Shown: positions 9,476-19,189 of the stretch, piece after piece
Numbering within the stretch: the first letter of the stretch is position 1
How the letters are laid out: each line of letters opens with the position of its first letter
Assembly: GCA_946647665.1 (NCBI GenBank)
Contig: CAMPCW010000005.1
Location: 1-43,051, forward strand
Source: an uncultured Caryophanales bacterium
Lineage (GTDB): Bacteria; Bacillota_I; Bacilli_A; RFN20; CAG-826
Length of the DNA stretch: 43,051 bases
Direction: 5' to 3'
The notes under the pieces: model-generated
The model's input: the letters and a program-made list of their open reading frames with translations, nothing else
Database searches by the model: none
What the model was told of the DNA's origin: nothing
Program-made: the position numbers and the translations under genes

Positions 9476-10378
9476 ATGAACAAAAATAAGTCAACAATCA
9501 CTATTAATTATGGAAAAAGTAAAAACACTCTTTCTAACAAATCAAAAGAAGATTTGTCTAATTTTTTTAATGGGTTAGCAAGCAGTTTATCAAAACCTGT
9601 CTCAATCAAAATTGATGTAGTTGATCAAATTGATAGTTTTGCTACTGGACCAAATCAAAAAACTGGTGGAATAACATCATATTTAGGAAATAAAAGATTC
9701 AAAATTGAATTTGATAAATTTTACATAGATACTTTTGATAACACTCAAGGACACTATCTATATCCCACTGCGCTTCACGAATTTGCTCACGTAGAAGATA
9801 AAATTACTTTTTTAAACAGCAAAAGCAACTTTTTAAAGAAAGTAGAAAACAAGGCCAGAACTTTTAAAGAAATATGTCGAAATATTGCATTTGATGTTTG
9901 GACAGAATTTTTTGCTTACCGATTCACTTTTATAAACTGCAAAGAATATCAATATCCAACTTTTCTTTATTTGGTTAAATTTTATGAGAAACTTTTAAAA
10001 GAGAAAGATAGATTTTTATCTTTGATAAAAGATAGAGAACCAACAGATCAAGAAATCGGAAAATATATAGGCTCAGTAGATTGTTTTTTATACAGCACCA
10101 CGATGTATTTGGTGGGGACAATATATGGCAAACCAAAACATCATAAATACGTAAGCAAAACTCAAAACACTAAATCCTTTAAATATGTTGACTCTATTTC
10201 AACTAATTTACTTAAAAAAATATATGCCTACATAAGAAGCAGAACTATAAAAACAAAAGAGAAAAGTTTTGTTGGTCTAGGAGAGTTTATCTTAAACAAT
10301 ATATACGACAAATTAAATATCTATATATCTAAAGATAAAAGCATCTATTGTCTAGGCGTTTATGACGACAAGAAATAA
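9476..10378 (+). CDS. Hypothetical protein with HExxH zinc-metalloprotease-like motif
   Basis: LYPTALHEFAHVEDK; ATG 9476 preferred over the TTG start of the ORF track. Confidence 0.65.
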   Translation: MNKNKSTITINYGKSKNTLSNKSKEDLSNFFNGLASSLSKPVSIKIDVVDQIDSFATGPNQKTGGITSYLGNKRFKIEFDKFYIDTFDNTQGHYLYPTALHEFAHVEDKITFLNSKSNFLKKVENKARTFKEICRNIAFDVWTEFFAYRFTFINCKEYQYPTFLYLVKFYEKLLKEKDRFLSLIKDREPTDQEIGKYIGSVDCFLYSTTMYLVGTIYGKPKHHKYVSKTQNTKSFKYVDSISTNLLKKIYAYIRSRTIKTKEKSFVGLGEFILNNIYDKLNIYISKDKSIYCLGVYDDKK

Positions 10379-10421
10379 AAAACTTTTTTGAAGTTTTTGT
10401 CACCATAACTCTGATAAATAC

Positions 10422-10449
10422 AAAAAAAGTATAGATATAATCTATACTT
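10422..10449 (-). terminator. Intrinsic terminator, minus strand
   Basis: minus strand AAGTATAGATTATATCTATACTTTTTTTG: perfect hairpin plus U7. Confidence 0.85.
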
Positions 10450-10640
10450 ATTTACAAAATGTCCTTACTGTACGCCTTAAATGCCTTGAAAAATTATTTT
10501 TTGTGAATCAAAGCGCCTAAATCTTACGAAATTAATGGCTAGATGGCCCACGATGAAATCCACCACAAGGTGAGCCTTATTCGGTTTTGCCTTAATACTT
10601 TTGTATTAGTCCTTTTCCAAGACACATAACAAGGATTATT
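10422..10640 (-). ncRNA. Unassigned multibranched structured RNA
   Basis: 19-bp closing stem (10617..10635 with 10462..10480, 18/19 paired counting G:U), internal hairpins (UAAUAC/GUAUUA, GGCUCAC/GUGGGCC, GCUUUGA/UCAAGGC) and the terminator immediately 3'. Confidence 0.5.
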
Positions 10641-10660
10641 TTTCATTGAAAAAATGCTTT

Positions 10661-11791
10661 TTATTTTCCAAAAACATAATCATAAATTCGCTGAACCTTA
10701 GTTTTGTCTTCCATCAACTCCTCTATTTTCATTTCAACACCTATTTGATCCATGTTAAGATTCAATTTAGCTCTCCTATCGATATTGTCATTAATTTTAG
10801 AAATATATTCTTTAACTTCTGGTGAGTTGTATTTTTCATTAATTGTCCTAATGTATGACTTATCATCTGGAGGCATGTATTTTGCGAGCAAACCTGCGCA
10901 TAGAGATAGTATCTCTTCTACCATAGTTTCATATAGAATGATAAGTTCTTTTAAATCTTTCTTTTCCTTCTTGTAACTGCCGGAAGAACTTGTTCTAGAT
11001 GAATATTGCTCTTCTGTTTTCTGGAAATCTCCAGTTTCGACATATCCTAGCTTTTGATTTCCACTATAATATCCATTTTTGATTAGGCTTGAGAAACCGA
11101 GGTAATAGGTAAATAAGTCTGTAAATTGTTCTTCTTTCGTTGAGCCATCTTGATATGGTTGTTTGCCTTTAAAACTTTGATAAGCGTGTGACATTTCATG
11201 AGCCAAACACGCTAATGCCATTACCTTTGAAAGATTAGAATCTATTTCAATTTCCGCAGTAATTAAACCAGTTCTTCTAAAGTGACCCGCCTCAAGTTTC
11301 TTGGCGTTTTCATCATTCAGTTTTCTTAAAGAAATCGTGATTATAAATGTTGATATTCCTAAATGCTTTTGCATTTCAAAGGCAGTTTTTCTTATATCAC
11401 TTAAGTAATCTGTTGAAAAGGTAAGACCAATTATAGCGTTATCCAAAGGGAGTTCTGGAAATTCCCTTGCAACATAATCATCAATCTCTTTAATGAATAA
11501 ATCATCTGTTGCCCTTCTAACAGGAGGCTGAGCATAATTTGTTGATGCGCCCACATAAGAAGATGTCTTTCTATCCCGTTCATGTTGCTTTCTGTTTTCG
11601 TGTCCGCGCATACCTGCTAGAACGATTTCTGCAATCCCAAGTAATGTGATAAGAACTCCAGGAATGAAATAAAAATCCATTTGTGTAGCAATTCCTAAAA
11701 TTACCATAGCAATAAAACATAATCCTATTGGGATCAAAAGATACAATTGTGCTTTTTTAATTTTTGCTATTTTATCGACATTTGATTGCAT
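10661..11791 (-). CDS. Membrane protein with zincin-like HExxH motif
   Basis: two N-terminal TM segments, then LACLAHEMSHAYQ and downstream KEEQFTDLFTYYLGF (possible third ligand). Confidence 0.65.
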   Translation of the reverse strand: MQSNVDKIAKIKKAQLYLLIPIGLCFIAMVILGIATQMDFYFIPGVLITLLGIAEIVLAGMRGHENRKQHERDRKTSSYVGASTNYAQPPVRRATDDLFIKEIDDYVAREFPELPLDNAIIGLTFSTDYLSDIRKTAFEMQKHLGISTFIITISLRKLNDENAKKLEAGHFRRTGLITAEIEIDSNLSKVMALACLAHEMSHAYQSFKGKQPYQDGSTKEEQFTDLFTYYLGFSSLIKNGYYSGNQKLGYVETGDFQKTEEQYSSRTSSSGSYKKEKKDLKELIILYETMVEEILSLCAGLLAKYMPPDDKSYIRTINEKYNSPEVKEYISKINDNIDRRAKLNLNMDQIGVEMKIEELMEDKTKVQRIYDYVFGK

Positions 11792-12075
11792 ATTTCAAAT
11801 TAATACTATGTATTATTCTTTTTCAATTCCACATAACTTGTATTATTTCTCTTTAATTTCCAAGCGTCTGGTTATATAAATCCAATACACATTCTACAAT
11901 TGTTGGAATCTCCTATCAAGAAAGTTCACACCCGTTCTTCCAAGGTGGTTATGCATTGTTGAGTGGTGCGAGAAAAGTTGGGAATCTAACTTAGCAAAAC
12001 ACATTAATTCGACTATGAATTCGAACTTGCGAATTTACACTTTTGCTTTAAATATATGATTTTAGGGCTTCTAAG

Positions 12076-12112
12076 TAACAAAAATGCCCATTATAGGTGG
12101 GCATTTATGCTG
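12076..12112. terminator. Intrinsic terminator-like hairpin
   Basis: AAATGCCCATTATAGGTGGGCATTT; on the minus strand followed by TTTTTG, just downstream of tRNA-His. Confidence 0.65.
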
Positions 12113-12123
12113 TACATTAAGAA

Positions 12124-12200
12124 TGGGGCGAACGATGAGAATCGAACTCACGAATGTCTGGTTCACAGCCAGATGTGTTAACCACTTCACCACGTTCGCC
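12124..12200 (-). tRNA. tRNA-His(GTG)
   Basis: minus strand GGCGAACG...CTGGCTGTGAACCAG...CGTTCGCCCCA; G-1 present, CCA encoded. Confidence 0.95.
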
Positions 12201-12254
12201 AAATCGCAAGGAATAGTTTATATAAATCTATTCCCTTTGTAAAGATAAACCTTA

Positions 12255-13079
12255 TTAGTTTTCGCTAGTAAGTTGTTCTTTTAATAATTGTTTCTTTTCT
12301 CTATGTTTATCAATTGCAGGAACAACTAATAACTTCATAATGAAGTAGACCAGGACAAATCCAAATGTTCCCGCGATAGCGTCGAAGAAATAATGTTGTT
12401 TGATAATAAATGTAGAAAGGATAATTCCTAAACCGAATAAACCAAAGAAGATACGCCAACCAATTGGGAATTTACCTTCACCTTTTCCAGTAGGAATAGC
12501 GGTCAATACTACTGCAGAAGATACTGCACAGTGTAAAGACGGCATACAGTTAACTGGGATAGGATCTAACTTAGTGTATTGTAAGTTAACTGCCCACTTA
12601 AAGAACGTATCTAAATTATAGACGCTAGAGAAGTTAGCGTATTCTGCAACAATCGCTTCAGCTTGAGGACGAACCATTCTCACCTGGCAAGAACAGTAGC
12701 AAATAAACGCTAAGAAAGACATAACGATACAAGAGCTAGTTAAATTAAGAGATTTCTTCTTATCCCAGAACGATAATGCCCATAACGCGAGTTCCGGAAC
12801 TACATAGTAGAAAAGATAGAAGAAATAGAAATAAGAAATAAATGGAATCTTATCGTCAATAATTGTGGTATCAAAAGTCACTACTTGAGTAGGAATACGG
12901 GTAGCGATGAAATATAAGCCTGCCATCACCGCTTCCATAACTAAAGTGTAGGCTAAATATTGTAAACGATATTTAATCCAAACTTGGCCAAATTTTGTTT
13001 CTGTAAATGTATGTTTTAATTTGCTATGAAATCTAGCCCATCTAGCTTTTAAAGAATTCTCTTTTACTGCTTCTTCCAT
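12255..13079 (-). CDS. PAP2-superfamily membrane phosphatase
   Basis: CMPSLHCAVSSAV and KQHYFFDAIAG motifs, multiple TM segments. Confidence 0.85.
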   Translation of the reverse strand: MEEAVKENSLKARWARFHSKLKHTFTETKFGQVWIKYRLQYLAYTLVMEAVMAGLYFIATRIPTQVVTFDTTIIDDKIPFISYFYFFYLFYYVVPELALWALSFWDKKKSLNLTSSCIVMSFLAFICYCSCQVRMVRPQAEAIVAEYANFSSVYNLDTFFKWAVNLQYTKLDPIPVNCMPSLHCAVSSAVVLTAIPTGKGEGKFPIGWRIFFGLFGLGIILSTFIIKQHYFFDAIAGTFGFVLVYFIMKLLVVPAIDKHREKKQLLKEQLTSEN

Positions 13080-14449
13080 TATTTAGCACCTAGGAATGCT
13101 TTATATCCGCTATAAGCTTCAAATAAGTCAGCCTTAGAAACAATTTCTTGAGGGGCGTGCATATTTAAAACTGGGATACCAGCATCAATAACGTTCATAT
13201 TGTAATTACCTAAGATGTAGGCAATAGTTCCTCCACCGCCTTGGTCGACTTTTCCAAGTTCAGCGTTATGCCAGTTAACACTAGCATCATCCATCACTCT
13301 TCTAATCCAAGCATAATATTCTGGGTTAGCATCATTACTTCCTGATTTACCTCTTGCGCCAGTATATTTATTAAATACTAAGCCATAGGATAAATAAGCA
13401 GCGTTATTTGGATCAGAAACGCTTGGGAATAAAGGATCAAATCCTGCAGAGACATCACTAGAAAGCATCTTAGAATTTTCAAAGACAATTCTAGCAGCCC
13501 ATAAAGGATCTTTTTCTCCAGCAAGTTCTAATAATTTAGTGACAGCGTTTTCAAAGAAGCGGGATTGAGCACCAGTGGCGCCTACACTACCAATTTCTTC
13601 TTTATCAACTAAAATACAGCATGCTGTATGTTCAACACTTTTGGTGTCAATTAACGCCATTAAAGAAGTATAGGCACAGCTTCTATCATCATGACCATAG
13701 CCAGCAACCATGGATCGATCTAGACCATAATCTCTAGCTTTTCCAGCTGGCACCACTTCGATTTCTGCAGAAATGAAGTCTTCTTCTTCAATATCATATT
13801 TTTCTTTTAAAATCTTTAAGACATTAGCCTTAACAGCGTTTTTCTCATCACCTTTAAGTGGCTTATTACCAATAGTTAAGTCTAAAGCTTCACCTTCAAT
13901 CACTTTAGCGCCTGGTTTTTGAAGTTGGTCAGCGCTTAAATGAATTAATAAATCAGAAATACCAACGACTGGGTCGGATTCATCTTCACCAATGTGAACA
14001 TCAACCACTGAGCCATCTTTTTTACAAACTACTCCATGTAAGGCGAGTGGAATTGTGACCCATTGATATTTTTTAATTCCACCATAATAATGGGTATCCG
14101 CTAAAGCGAATTCATTTTTTTCATATAATGGATGTTCTTTTAAGTCCATTCTTGGGGAGTCGATGTGAGCTCCTAAAATTCTTAAACCATCTCTAAGAGG
14201 TTTACTTCCAACTATAAAAGCACAGACGTTTTTATTTTTATTTAAAAAATAAATCTTATCTCCTGGCTTTACTGATTTCACTTCTTCAGCGTTAATATAG
14301 CCAGCTTTGTCTAATCTTGCTTTGGCTTCTTTAACCGCTAAACGTTCAGTTTTACTAGCGGATAAGAAATCTTTATAGCCTTCAGCAAATTTAAAGACTT
14401 CTTTTTCTTGTTTATCGTTATATTTTTTCCATGAATTTTCTCGATACAT
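13079..14449 (-). CDS. M18-family aminopeptidase
   Basis: LGAHIDSPRMDLK, DKEEIGSVGATGAQS, SSDVSAGFDP, GSNDANPEYYA. Confidence 0.93.
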   Translation of the reverse strand: MYRENSWKKYNDKQEKEVFKFAEGYKDFLSASKTERLAVKEAKARLDKAGYINAEEVKSVKPGDKIYFLNKNKNVCAFIVGSKPLRDGLRILGAHIDSPRMDLKEHPLYEKNEFALADTHYYGGIKKYQWVTIPLALHGVVCKKDGSVVDVHIGEDESDPVVGISDLLIHLSADQLQKPGAKVIEGEALDLTIGNKPLKGDEKNAVKANVLKILKEKYDIEEEDFISAEIEVVPAGKARDYGLDRSMVAGYGHDDRSCAYTSLMALIDTKSVEHTACCILVDKEEIGSVGATGAQSRFFENAVTKLLELAGEKDPLWAARIVFENSKMLSSDVSAGFDPLFPSVSDPNNAAYLSYGLVFNKYTGARGKSGSNDANPEYYAWIRRVMDDASVNWHNAELGKVDQGGGGTIAYILGNYNMNVIDAGIPVLNMHAPQEIVSKADLFEAYSGYKAFLGAK

Positions 14450-14509
14450 AACTCTTTCTCCTTTTTAGTGTGCTCTATATAATAGCAAAATTAATATAAT
14501 TTTGTAAAT

Positions 14510-15712
14510 TTATTTGATAAATTCTGCAAGTCCACCTAATGATGTTTCTTTATATTTCTTATTCATGTCCAGGCCTGTTTGATACATTGTTCTAATTGAA
14601 TCATCATAGCTAACATGAATGTCATCATTAGGGATAACAATTGCGAGTTTCACCGCATTAATAGCCTTAATTGCATAAATCGCGCAACGTTCAATACAAG
14701 GAATTTGAACATAGCCATCAACCGGATCACAAGTTAAACCTAACGAATGCTCTAAAGCAATTTCTGCAGCTTGAACAATATCAGCGATTTCTTTTCCAAA
14801 ACAGAAGGCAATCATCGCTGCTCCCATAGAGCACGCTACTCCAATTTCTGCTTGGCAACCACATTCTGCTCCGCTAACAGAGGCATTCATCTTACAAACA
14901 ATACCAAATAAACCAGCAACTGCAAGGCCTTTGATGATATTGTCATCACTAACACCTTTCATTCTTAAATATTTAATACAACCAGGAAGTACACCAGCAC
15001 TACCACACGTAGGGGCGGTGACAATAATTCCTCCTGAGGCATTTTCCTCAGCGACCGCAAAAGAAGCAATCGCGACATTCATCGCTACATCATTTAAGCC
15101 TAATGTAGTATGTTCCATCGCCTCATACATCGCTTTGGCTTTTCTTTTAACATGTAACTTTCCAGGTAGATATCCTTCGGCTATTAAACCTCTATCAAGT
15201 GCGGCATCCATTACTTTTAAAACATCTTTAAAGTAATCAAAGATATCTTTCCCTTCATGAGCGAGGACATAATCATAGAAAGATATATCGTGAGAAATAC
15301 AGTATTTCATAATCTCACTCATATGAGTGTGAGGATAAATATTTTTAGAAGCAATCTCATTGATATTGTCAACAGTGACAATACTACCACCTCCAATAGA
15401 GATGACATTTTCTAAATGCTCCTTATCAGAGGAATCAGTCACTTTAAAAGTCATTGTGTTTGGATGTTTAGTTTTGGTTTTTTTATTAAAAATAATCTTA
15501 TGAGGAACGTCCTTTAAGGCAACATCAATAATGTAATCAGTTAAATGCCCTTTCCCAGTTAATGCTAAAGAGCCATATAAAGTTACTTCCACATATTTGA
15601 TATCTTTATATTTTCCTAAAATGTATTGTGCGGCAAAATATGGCCCCATCGTATGACTACTACTTGGTCCATGTCCAGTAATAAAAATTTCTTTAATTGA
15701 ACGTAATCCCAT
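14510..15712 (-). CDS. sdaA: L-serine dehydratase, iron-sulfur dependent, single chain
   Basis: GPSSSHTMGPYFAA, TAPTCGSAGVLPG, SGAECGCQAEIGVACSMGAA, GLTCDPVDGYVQIPCIER. Confidence 0.92.
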   Translation of the reverse strand: MGLRSIKEIFITGHGPSSSHTMGPYFAAQYILGKYKDIKYVEVTLYGSLALTGKGHLTDYIIDVALKDVPHKIIFNKKTKTKHPNTMTFKVTDSSDKEHLENVISIGGGSIVTVDNINEIASKNIYPHTHMSEIMKYCISHDISFYDYVLAHEGKDIFDYFKDVLKVMDAALDRGLIAEGYLPGKLHVKRKAKAMYEAMEHTTLGLNDVAMNVAIASFAVAEENASGGIIVTAPTCGSAGVLPGCIKYLRMKGVSDDNIIKGLAVAGLFGIVCKMNASVSGAECGCQAEIGVACSMGAAMIAFCFGKEIADIVQAAEIALEHSLGLTCDPVDGYVQIPCIERCAIYAIKAINAVKLAIVIPNDDIHVSYDDSIRTMYQTGLDMNKKYKETSLGGLAEFIK

Positions 15713-15723
15713 ATGACGTACCT

Positions 15724-18330
15724 CTAATAATTAACTACAATGCTTTCAATTCCTAAATAAGCATTATTTCTATTTCCACCTATTACAAAATCACTAATTT
15801 CTATATAACTAATAGGAGAAGCTAATAAAAACACTGTGTGATCTTTAAATTGACGGTAACTAGTGATATCTAACTCCCCTACTCCAGCAATATAAGAATA
15901 AGTTTTATGATATAAGCTAAAAGCGATAATTGGTTTATTAAATTCAATAGTTAAAGAAGTACCATCAACAACTTTAAGATAGTAGACAGAATAAGAATAG
16001 TTATTAATAGCAGTAGACGCATTGGTGACTTTTAAGTCTCCAACTTGATACCATTGTTTATTTTCATCATGACTTGGAGTCATAGAAGTAAAATCAATAG
16101 AGGCAGTTTCTGATTCATAGTAATCTAGTCCAAAGACTAAATCTTCAAAAACATTGACTCTCCACATCTTTCTACCATCTACTGTATCTAAAAACGCTAA
16201 AGTGAAATATAAAGTTAATTTCAAATTATCAGCATCTTCTTTACTGGTAGCATTAGCTAAATCAAAATCCGCAAATAGCTGTTTATATTCGATATCTTTA
16301 TTAAAGACACCTAAAGAATAATGTTGGCTAGCGGCAACTTGACTATTACCTGTGGTAAATGACTTGTTATATTCATAATAGCTGCTATTAAATGTGAATT
16401 TATCATATGCATAGCTAGAAACAAATACATCCATTTTATAAACGGTAGTAACACTACTATAGAATTCATCTTTATAAGATGCATTATCACTATTTATGTT
16501 ATAGAAGTATCTAGTGTTTTCTTTGCTAGTCGCGGTAGTAAAATCAAAGCTTGCTGGAGTAGCTTCTAAATTTAAAGTTACTTCAAGAATTCTTAAAGAA
16601 GGTCTTCCTTTATATAAAGATTCAAAGCCAATAATGTCATATACCTTACCCTCTTGTAGGCTACTCCTATCTTTGTCTAATAATGAATAAATTGGCACTA
16701 ACTTACCTTCTTGATCTAAGAAATAATAACTACCCGCGTCATTATACTTATTAAAATAAGTAAGAGAAGGCATTTTAATAATTTTGCCCACCCCATAACC
16801 ATCACTATTAGTTTTGATAGCTTTACAGTGATTCATAAGTAGTTCACTACTATTAATTCCATCAGTAACAAAATTATTTAAATCATAATTAATTTCTAAA
16901 TCAGGGTCATATTGATAAGACTCCACTTTGATTTCAACAACATCATTAAAGAAGGCAAGCTTACCAGTTACAACATATGTTGTTGTTCCTGCTTTAATAT
17001 AATCTTTTACTCTTTGATAGAAATCGATTGGATTAGATTTACTAACACCGCTAGAAATGACAATATATCCAGTTTCATCAACACACAACACTTTTCCTCT
17101 AGCATTAGCGTCTAATCCACTAGTGGTCACACTATCAATCGCGTCAATGGCCTTTACCTTAACCGTCACTTCATTATTAGTTAAATACCATCCATTAGTT
17201 GGGGTATAGGTTACTGTTTCGGCAAAGTCTAATACTTCTTTAATTGTCTTTAAGCCTTCAATTACAGGTTCTACATGCTCAAAATAATATATTTTGATAT
17301 TGGAGAAACGATATTGGCTATTCGCGGTAAATGTAATCGATTTAGCGCTACCAGTCCAAGTAGTTAAAGTTGAGGATTTACTTAATTTCACCTCATCAGC
17401 AGTTAAATCACCATTTTTAGAACTATCTTGATTAGTGAACTCCACTTTCTTCATTCTATATTTAGAAGAAATAGTTAATGAGTTATTCGTATATAAGGCT
17501 ACATAATTGGATTTTTCTGAAATTGGAGCATTACTTCCGTTTTTAGCAAAAGAAAAAGTAAAATCTTGATTAAACGTATAGCTCTTGCCATCTAAATTAG
17601 TCTCTTTAGCAATATATCCAGCGTTTTGAAGTGGGAAATCAAGTTCTTTTTCTTCTCCTTCTTCCTCTGGATCCTCTTCAGGAGGAACAGCGATAATATC
17701 GCTATAAGCGTAAAAATCAAAAGCATAAATACTATTATTAAAATAGCCGTGTATTCCGACTGTTAAAGTTGGATCAACTAACACTCCACCTTCACCATTA
17801 TCCCAGTGTAAAGAGGCTAACTCCGCCATTATTTCTTGATAATACATATTAGTGATATTAGTCTCAACATGAAAATAAGGAATATCTTCTTCAACAATTT
17901 CTGAAGAGATTACTTTATCAATTCCTTTGATTTTACTGGTTAAGTAGTTAGATGGATTATCCACTCCTCTACTAGATAAAAAAGATATAGCGTCATTAGT
18001 AGGAAAATAGCTTGGTGCTTCGACAATATTAATTTGATAAGTCTTGCTTAAAGTTAAATATTCAACTTTAACATCTTGATTACCAAGCACATACATATTT
18101 GGGGTGTTAACTTTATAATCACTGATAGAGATTGAGCTATCATCATCATAGACCGCCACTACTTTTAAGCCGTCATAATTAAACTCTTCACCATAAGTAA
18201 AAGTTGTTTGGCAGTTAGAAGAATCAATATCTAAATGATCCAATTTATGAACTGGAGGATTACTATCTCCACCACAAGAAGATAAAACAAGTCCAATAGA
18301 TATTATTGGTAATAAGAATTTCTTATTCAC
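15724..18330 (-). CDS. Large lipoprotein with Ig-like (Big_3-type) and beta-rich domains
   Basis: lipobox LSSCGG; early domain YGEEFNYDGLKVVAVYDDDSS; WTGSAKSITFT module. Confidence 0.8.
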   Translation of the reverse strand: MNKKFLLPIISIGLVLSSCGGDSNPPVHKLDHLDIDSSNCQTTFTYGEEFNYDGLKVVAVYDDDSSISISDYKVNTPNMYVLGNQDVKVEYLTLSKTYQINIVEAPSYFPTNDAISFLSSRGVDNPSNYLTSKIKGIDKVISSEIVEEDIPYFHVETNITNMYYQEIMAELASLHWDNGEGGVLVDPTLTVGIHGYFNNSIYAFDFYAYSDIIAVPPEEDPEEEGEEKELDFPLQNAGYIAKETNLDGKSYTFNQDFTFSFAKNGSNAPISEKSNYVALYTNNSLTISSKYRMKKVEFTNQDSSKNGDLTADEVKLSKSSTLTTWTGSAKSITFTANSQYRFSNIKIYYFEHVEPVIEGLKTIKEVLDFAETVTYTPTNGWYLTNNEVTVKVKAIDAIDSVTTSGLDANARGKVLCVDETGYIVISSGVSKSNPIDFYQRVKDYIKAGTTTYVVTGKLAFFNDVVEIKVESYQYDPDLEINYDLNNFVTDGINSSELLMNHCKAIKTNSDGYGVGKIIKMPSLTYFNKYNDAGSYYFLDQEGKLVPIYSLLDKDRSSLQEGKVYDIIGFESLYKGRPSLRILEVTLNLEATPASFDFTTATSKENTRYFYNINSDNASYKDEFYSSVTTVYKMDVFVSSYAYDKFTFNSSYYEYNKSFTTGNSQVAASQHYSLGVFNKDIEYKQLFADFDLANATSKEDADNLKLTLYFTLAFLDTVDGRKMWRVNVFEDLVFGLDYYESETASIDFTSMTPSHDENKQWYQVGDLKVTNASTAINNYSYSVYYLKVVDGTSLTIEFNKPIIAFSLYHKTYSYIAGVGELDITSYRQFKDHTVFLLASPISYIEISDFVIGGNRNNAYLGIESIVVNY

Positions 18331-18353
18331 GACGATGCTCCTAAATAATTAAA

Positions 18354-19103
18354 TTATTTAATTTTAATATTATTCTCTGAATATATAACTTTCGTATCTT
18401 TAACCACAGAGTTAACAATAAAGACGTTTGAGCCAATGACCGCTCTTTCTTCAATTACAGTTTCTCCACCTAAAATAGAGGCTCCAGCGTAGATAGTTAC
18501 ATAATCTTTGATAGTTGGATGTCTTTTTACCCCGTGAAGAGTGTGACCGCCTTCTAAAGAAAGCGCCCCTAAAGTCACCCCATGATACATTTTCACATAA
18601 TTACCGATTTCACTAGTTTCACCAATGACTATTCCAGTACCGTGGTCAATAAAGAAAGGACAGCCGATTTTACAAGCTGGATGAATATCGATTCCTGTTT
18701 TAGAGTGGGCAATCTCTGTAATGATTCTTGGGACATAGCACACCCCTAATTTATATAATTCATGAGCAATGCGGTAATAGGCTATGGCCATAAAACCAGG
18801 ATAGGCCATAATGATTTCATCTTTACTATCTGCAGCAGGATCTGATTCATAGAAAAATTCTAAATCTCTATCTAATTTAGATTTAATATCATCAATTACT
18901 AAAGAGAACTTATTCCAAGTAGTCTTACAAATAGATTTAAGATAGATGTCTTTTATAACTTCTATTTTTTTCTTTTTAAAAGAAGATATATCATCTCCGG
19001 CATCCTCAAAATAATTAGGATACATATAAGATTTGAGTTCTTTTAAAAACTCTTTCACTTCATTTCTTTTAGGAAATGTTTCAAAGCACTTATTTATTTT
19101 CAT
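18354..19103 (-). CDS. cysE: Serine O-acetyltransferase
   Basis: GIDIHPACKIGCPFFIDHGTGIVIGETSEIGNYVKMYHGVTLGALSLEGG...KRHPTI. Confidence 0.93.
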   Translation of the reverse strand: MKINKCFETFPKRNEVKEFLKELKSYMYPNYFEDAGDDISSFKKKKIEVIKDIYLKSICKTTWNKFSLVIDDIKSKLDRDLEFFYESDPAADSKDEIIMAYPGFMAIAYYRIAHELYKLGVCYVPRIITEIAHSKTGIDIHPACKIGCPFFIDHGTGIVIGETSEIGNYVKMYHGVTLGALSLEGGHTLHGVKRHPTIKDYVTIYAGASILGGETVIEERAVIGSNVFIVNSVVKDTKVIYSENNIKIK

Positions 19104-19189
19104 AACACATATATTATGCGTGTAAGCAAAAAAAACTGCAATTAATATAATTAATTATTGACAATATATACAATAATTATATTAAATAT

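Noticed and set aside
10422-10640. Assignment of the 10.4-10.6 kb RNA to 6S, SRP or tmRNA
   Set aside because: The SRP tetraloop motif and tmRNA tRNA-like ends are absent, and the multi-hairpin interior does not match the simple 6S bubble; left unassigned.
12013-12038. Exact att-type repeat of tRNA-His
   Set aside because: Similarity is imperfect (gap plus several mismatches), so it is reported only as weak support within another finding.
14931-17115. Plus-strand ORFs 14931..15236 and 16912..17115
   Set aside because: Antisense shadows of sdaA and the large lipoprotein.
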